From an uncultured Tabrizicola sp. (GTDB taxonomy: Bacteria; Pseudomonadota; Alphaproteobacteria; Rhodobacterales; Rhodobacteraceae): 10,109 bases of DNA. The translations under genes and the position numbers were made by a program. Within the stretch, counting starts at the first letter, position 1. Each line of letters starts with the position of its first letter. The stretch is from contig CALLZQ010000647.1 of NCBI GenBank assembly GCA_937858255.1, positions 1 to 10,109 on the forward strand, written 5' to 3'. Below the pieces are notes generated by a model. The model saw only the letters and a program-made list of their open reading frames with translations. It did no database searches and was not told the origin of the DNA. This document shows, one piece after another, positions 6,766 through 10,109 of this stretch.

Positions 6766-7812
6766 TCAGCCCTGACTACAGATCTCTTGCAGCGAGACCC
6801 AGCTTCCGTCGCTCATCAGCGGTTGCGGGATCAGGCCGCGCATCGGGTCAGCCTCGATCAGGTCAAGCGTGGTTTCCCCCGACGGGTCGAGCGCATAGGC
6901 ATAGGGCGCGGTTGAAACCCCGGCGCTGCCAAAGCGGGGGGCCAGTACGTCGGGCGGCAGGGGCGTGGCGGGGGCGGTCAGGATTGCCTCTCCATAGCCG
7001 GCAAGGGCGCCATCGGGCAGGCTGCCAGTGGTCAGCAGGCGGAAGGTTGCGGTCAGGCCGGCATATTCCAGTACCGACAGAATGGGATCTTCGGCTTCGG
7101 CCCGCAGCCGTTCGGCCAGGGCCAGTCCGGCCAGCGTTTCGGGGCCATTCACCTCTTCAACCATCTTGCGGTCGATCAGGATGACCCCGCCCGGCAGATG
7201 TGCCGCCCGCGGTACGGCGGTCCGCAGCACGAAGATCTCGGCCCGGTGCGGCCCGAACAGACGGTCCGAGAGTTCGGTCAGCGCGAAAGTGCCCAAGGGG
7301 CTGGCGCAGGGGGTGCCGGTCAGACGCTGCACATCGGCAAAGGCATCCTGCCCGATGGCCGAACGTGTCGCGGCGGGCAGAACAGAGGCGGTGTGACGGA
7401 TCAGCGTGTCGGGCAGCCAGAACACAGCGGCCGCACCGATCAGAACCATCCCGGCACCGAGGAGAAAGCCGCGCAGCCGCCCTGGGCGGGGGCGGCGGGC
7501 CTCCATCGCATTGCGGACGGTTTCCAGCGCCGTGATCATATCGGGATCGTCGTTTTCCAGCGTCTCGGCCCCGCCGGCATCCGGGCCGTAAAGCGCCGGC
7601 AAAACACCCGGATTCAGACGGACCACGGCCGGCAAGGACCAATGCGACAAGGGCGCCTCACTGCGCGGATCCGCCAGCACAAGCGTCGCCTCGCGAAAGG
7701 CCACGATCACCTCACGCCGCTGCGCCTCGGGGCGGTCACGCCAGAGGCCCTGGCTTTCCAGCCGTGCATATTTCTTGAGCGCGGTCATGGCGCCGGGGGT
7801 CTTGCCTGTCAT
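6766..7812 (-). CDS. One-pass membrane protein with M48-peptidase-like C-terminal region lacking zinc ligands
   Basis: The 348-residue product is not one I can name. Residues 1-110 form a soluble, charged N-terminal region (including VIVAFREATLVLADPR at 35-50). A single hydrophobic segment at about 115-133 follows RRPRPGRLR, whose positive charges predict a cytoplasmic N-terminus and periplasmic C-terminus. In the C-terminal half, AHLPGGVILIDRKMVEE (204-220) resembles the NAFALPGGxIxVTRGLL strand-helix of M48 metalloproteases. The next helix, ETLAGLALAERLRAE (225-239), sits where HExxH would be but reads A233-E-R-L-R237, so both zinc histidines are absent. It is therefore at best an inactive relative; this is inference from pattern only. 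The start at 7812 has no clear ribosome site, and an ATG at 7788 (MTALKKYARLE) is an equally good start, giving 340 residues. It follows the acyl-CoA synthetase by 49 bases on the same strand and is probably co-transcribed. Confidence 0.75.
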   Translation of the reverse strand: MTGKTPGAMTALKKYARLESQGLWRDRPEAQRREVIVAFREATLVLADPRSEAPLSHWSLPAVVRLNPGVLPALYGPDAGGAETLENDDPDMITALETVRNAMEARRPRPGRLRGFLLGAGMVLIGAAAVFWLPDTLIRHTASVLPAATRSAIGQDAFADVQRLTGTPCASPLGTFALTELSDRLFGPHRAEIFVLRTAVPRAAHLPGGVILIDRKMVEEVNGPETLAGLALAERLRAEAEDPILSVLEYAGLTATFRLLTTGSLPDGALAGYGEAILTAPATPLPPDVLAPRFGSAGVSTAPYAYALDPSGETTLDLIEADPMRGLIPQPLMSDGSWVSLQEICSQG

Positions 7813-7861
7813 CGGTCACGACGATAGCGCAAGCCCGTTTCCCCCACAATTGCCCGCAAGG

Positions 7862-9481
7862 CTATATCAGCTTGGCCACCGCGCGCAGTTCGAACTTCTG
7901 GATCTTGCCGGTCGAGGTTTTTGGCAGATCTGAAAACACCACATGCTTCGGCGTCTTGAACCCGGCCAGATGGCTGCGGCAATGCGCGATCAGCTCGGCC
8001 TCGGTCGCGGCCTGCCCCTCTTTGATCTCGACAAAGGCACACGGTACCTCACCCCATTTGTCATCGGGCTTGGCGACCACGGCGCAGAGCGACACGGCGG
8101 GGTGCTTCATCAAGACGCCCTCAACCTCAACCGAAGAGACATTTTCGCCGCCTGAAATGATGATGTCCTTGGCCCGGTCGGTGATCTTGAGATAGCCGTC
8201 CGGGTGCTGAAATGCGATGTCGCCCGAGCGGAACCACCCCCCCTTGAAGGCTTCGCGCGTTGCCTCGGGGTTCTTGTAATAGCCCTTCATCACCAGATTG
8301 CCGCGCATGGCAATCTCGCCCAGATGGGTGCCATCGCGGGTGACGGGGCGCAAATGGTCGTCATGCACCTCGGCCCCCTCAAGCATGGCCATGGCCACAC
8401 CGGTACGCGCCTTGAGCGCGGCGCGCTCTTCTCCGGCCGCATCGGCCCATTCCGGTTGCCACAGGCATTCCGTCGCCGGGCCATAGGTTTCGGTCAGGCC
8501 ATAAACCTGCGTGACGTTAAAGCCTAAGGGCTCAATCGCCGCCAAAGTGGCGGCGGGGGGCGGGGCCCCCGGGGGAAAAACCCCCACCACCCGCGAAAAG
8601 ACGCGCCGGGCGGGGGGGTTTGCGGTGAGCAGCGTGTTCAGCACGATGGGGGCGCCGCCGAAATGGGTAACGCCCTCATCGGCGATGGCGTCGTAGACGG
8701 CCTTGGCGGTCACGTCGCGGCAACAGACCAGCGTGCCGCCCATCATCGGGATCATCCAGGGATGGCACCAGGCGTTGCAATGAAAAAGCGGCACGATGGT
8801 CAGATAGACCGGGAAAAGCTGCATACGCCAGGCAACCACATTGGCCATGGTGGCCAGATAGGCGCCCCGGTGGTGATAGACCACGCCCTTGGGCCGCCCG
8901 GTGGTGCCCGAGGTGTAGTTCAGCGCAATGGATTCCCACTCATCCTCGGGCAGGATCCAGTCGAAATCGGGGTCGCCCTCGGCCAGCAGCGCCTCATAGG
9001 TCAGGTAATGGCCCGAGGCAGTAAAGCCGTGATCCACAACCTCGACAATCTGGGGCGCCGGGCCCTCCATCCGGCGGATCGCCTCTTCGGCCAGCGGCAA
9101 GAGGGCGGTATCCACCAGCGCGATCCGGGCGCCGCCATGGCCAAAGATATAGGCGACCGTATCAGCATCAAGACGGGTGTTGATGGTGTCCAGCACCGCC
9201 CCACAGGCCGGCACCCCGAAATGCGCCTCGGCCTGGGCCGGAATGTTCGGCAAGAGGGTCGCCACCACATCGCCGGGCCGTACCCCGCGCCGTTGCAGTG
9301 CCGAGGCAAGGCTGCTCGCGCGCCGGGCATAGTCGGCATAGCTCAGCCGCGTCGATTTCCAGACAAGTGCCGTGCGGTTGGCAAAGATATCGGCAGCCCG
9401 CCGGAGATGGGAAAGCGGTGTCAGCGGAACATAATTCGCCGGTCCCTTTTCCAGCCCTGTTTCATCTGCCAACCATCCCAT
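7862..9481 (-). CDS. AMP-binding acyl-CoA synthetase (ANL superfamily)
   Basis: Activates a carboxylic acid with ATP to an acyl-adenylate, then forms the CoA thioester. The 539 residues include all core motifs: A3 YTSGTTGRPKG (189-199), the acyl-site PLFHCNAW (231-238), A5 YGLTETYG (327-334), A7 GWFRSGDIAF (415-424) with D421, the hinge DRAKDIIISGGENVSS (435-450), and A10 TSTGKIQK with catalytic K526. No transmembrane or signal segment is present, so it is cytoplasmic. The sequence fits the short/medium-chain fatty acyl-CoA synthetase branch that also contains 3-methylmercaptopropionyl-CoA ligase (DmdB) of marine Rhodobacterales; H234 and W238 have the same spacing as a His/Trp pair of DmdB as I recall it, but substrate cannot be set from sequence alone. 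The ATG has GGGGGA (9489-9494) 7 bases upstream. Residues around 294-309 are unusual and encoded by homopolymer-rich DNA. Confidence 0.9.
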   Translation of the reverse strand: MGWLADETGLEKGPANYVPLTPLSHLRRAADIFANRTALVWKSTRLSYADYARRASSLASALQRRGVRPGDVVATLLPNIPAQAEAHFGVPACGAVLDTINTRLDADTVAYIFGHGGARIALVDTALLPLAEEAIRRMEGPAPQIVEVVDHGFTASGHYLTYEALLAEGDPDFDWILPEDEWESIALNYTSGTTGRPKGVVYHHRGAYLATMANVVAWRMQLFPVYLTIVPLFHCNAWCHPWMIPMMGGTLVCCRDVTAKAVYDAIADEGVTHFGGAPIVLNTLLTANPPARRVFSRVVGVFPPGAPPPAATLAAIEPLGFNVTQVYGLTETYGPATECLWQPEWADAAGEERAALKARTGVAMAMLEGAEVHDDHLRPVTRDGTHLGEIAMRGNLVMKGYYKNPEATREAFKGGWFRSGDIAFQHPDGYLKITDRAKDIIISGGENVSSVEVEGVLMKHPAVSLCAVVAKPDDKWGEVPCAFVEIKEGQAATEAELIAHCRSHLAGFKTPKHVVFSDLPKTSTGKIQKFELRAVAKLI

Positions 9482-9577
9482 GTGCCTGTCCCCCGGATTT
9501 TGATCTCTGCGTGTCGCTTTCCGACGCGCCGGCGCGAGATTAGCAGGGTTGATGGGTCATGGAAGAAGGATGCGGAA
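9482..9577. promoter_or_regulatory. Divergent intergenic region between acyl-CoA synthetase and permease genes
   Basis: These 96 bases must hold the start signals of both flanking genes. A perfect 12-base palindrome, CGCGCCGGCGCG, lies at 9525-9536 near the centre. ATCTC (9503-9507) and GAGAT (9536-9540) make a looser inverted repeat around it. Ribosome sites are clear for both genes, but I see no convincing -35/-10 pair in either direction; TAATCT on the - strand (plus-strand 9538-9543) is the best -10-like hexamer. Confidence 0.4.
9566..9570 (+). promoter_or_regulatory. Ribosome binding site deciding the permease start
   Basis: AAGGA, within GGAAGAAGGA, lies 7 bases before ATG 9578. Three other ATGs at 9552, 9559 and 9570 are out of frame with the permease, which supports 9578 as its start. 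Confidence 0.6.
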
Positions 9578-10109
9578 ATGGTTGCGCAAACAGACAGAAC
9601 TTTGACGGCGGCGGGCTTTCTCTGTGGCTATGCGATGCTGATCGGATTTACCGACAATTATGTGCGTACCATCGCCGCCGAGGCCGGGCTGTGGCAGTTT
9701 CACGCGGTGCGCACCTGTATGGCGATGGCAATACTGGCGGTGCTGGTGCCGCTGCTGCGACTGGATCCCAGACCGGTAAGGCCGGGCGCGGTTATCGCGC
9801 GCAGCGCCATTCATGGCGGGGCCATGGTGATCTATTTCGGTGCGCTGGCCTTTTTGCCGGTAGCGATCGTGGCGGCGGGCCTGTTCACCGCGCCGATTTT
9901 CGTGCTGCTGATCTCTCGCTTCGCCTATGGGCGGCGCATTGGGCCGATCCGGATTCTGGCGGTTGGCATCGGCTTTGTCGGGGTCATTCTGGTGCTGGGA
10001 CCGCAGGCGATGGCGGTGGCTTCGCTGGCGGCGATCCTGCCGGTGGCGGCGGGGGCGCTCTATGCCATGGGCAATATCGCGACGCGGGAATGGTGCCCGC
10101 AAGAGCGGC
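9578..10109 (+). CDS. EamA/DMT-family permease, 3' end cut by the window edge
   Basis: An open frame of 177 complete codons with no stop before the edge; it codes for an inner-membrane protein of the drug/metabolite transporter superfamily. Hydrophobic segments are visible at about residues 11-26, 42-60, 73-93, 95-114, 124-141 and 146-164, consistent with five helices of the first EamA repeat and the start of the second half of a ten-helix protein. Features typical of the family are the early helix followed by a short polar turn, the RxxxM-AILAVLVPLL second helix, the AIHGGAMVIYFGALAFLPVAIVAAGLFTAP stretch split between helices 3 and 4, and the basic loop YGRRIGPIR before helix 5. In this family such proteins export amino acids, nucleotide derivatives or other metabolites, or import them; the substrate cannot be told here. 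It is transcribed away from the acyl-CoA synthetase. Confidence 0.85.
   Translation, partial: MVAQTDRTLTAAGFLCGYAMLIGFTDNYVRTIAAEAGLWQFHAVRTCMAMAILAVLVPLLRLDPRPVRPGAVIARSAIHGGAMVIYFGALAFLPVAIVAAGLFTAPIFVLLISRFAYGRRIGPIRILAVGIGFVGVILVLGPQAMAVASLAAILPVAAGALYAMGNIATREWCPQER

Noticed and set aside
7813..7861. Promoter or terminator between the acyl-CoA synthetase and the M48-like gene
   Set aside because: No stem-loop with a T-run and no -35/-10 pair is visible in these 49 bases; co-transcription is the simpler reading.
9557..10102. Open frame on the - strand opposite the permease
   Set aside because: Its product is Arg/Gln/His-rich without hydrophobic or domain structure, while the + strand frame is a clear membrane transporter with a good ribosome site.

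Overview
The window has the look of an alphaproteobacterium of the Rhodobacterales (Rhodobacter/Paracoccus/Roseobacter relatives). The DNA is GC-rich with strongly GC-biased third codon positions. The gene set is chromosomal housekeeping, and the gap before add carries a short element of a kind I remember as scattered through Rhodobacterales genomes. I see no rRNA, tRNA, CRISPR array, insertion sequence, integrase or phage gene.

Layout. From 1 to 5439 on the + strand lies a nucleoside catabolism and base salvage cluster: a bicupin protein (cut by the left edge), cytidine deaminase (cdd), thymidine phosphorylase (deoA), phosphopentomutase (deoB), adenosine deaminase (add) and uracil phosphoribosyltransferase (upp). 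cdd/deoA and deoA/deoB share stop/start bases; deoB and add are separated by 67 bases holding a G/C hairpin and the repeat-like element; add and upp are 2 bases apart. From 5506 to 6714 (+) a secreted SPOR-domain protein has its own candidate promoter and ends at a strong intrinsic terminator (6733-6762). That terminator sits between it and a convergent pair on the - strand: an AMP-binding acyl-CoA synthetase (9481 to 7862) followed by an uncharacterised one-pass membrane protein (7812 to 6766) whose C-terminal half resembles an M48 metalloprotease without its zinc ligands. A 96-base divergent intergenic region separates the synthetase from an EamA/DMT-family permease that runs off the right edge (9578 onward, +).

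How the genes work together. Cdd turns (deoxy)cytidine into (deoxy)uridine. DeoA splits deoxyuridine or thymidine into base plus deoxyribose-1-phosphate, which DeoB isomerises to deoxyribose-5-phosphate. Upp returns uracil to UMP using PRPP. Add deaminates (deoxy)adenosine to (deoxy)inosine. The aldolase DeoC, a purine nucleoside phosphorylase and a nucleoside transporter would complete the route but are not in this window. The bicupin has no assigned function; its position suggests, but does not show, a link to this pathway. The right-hand genes (SPOR, M48-like protein, synthetase, permease) have no evident link to nucleoside metabolism.

I found no clear new multi-gene system. The items most worth a second look are the M48-like pseudoprotease, the repeat-like element before add, the unassigned bicupin, and a homopolymer-rich patch in the synthetase that changes its usual sequence.
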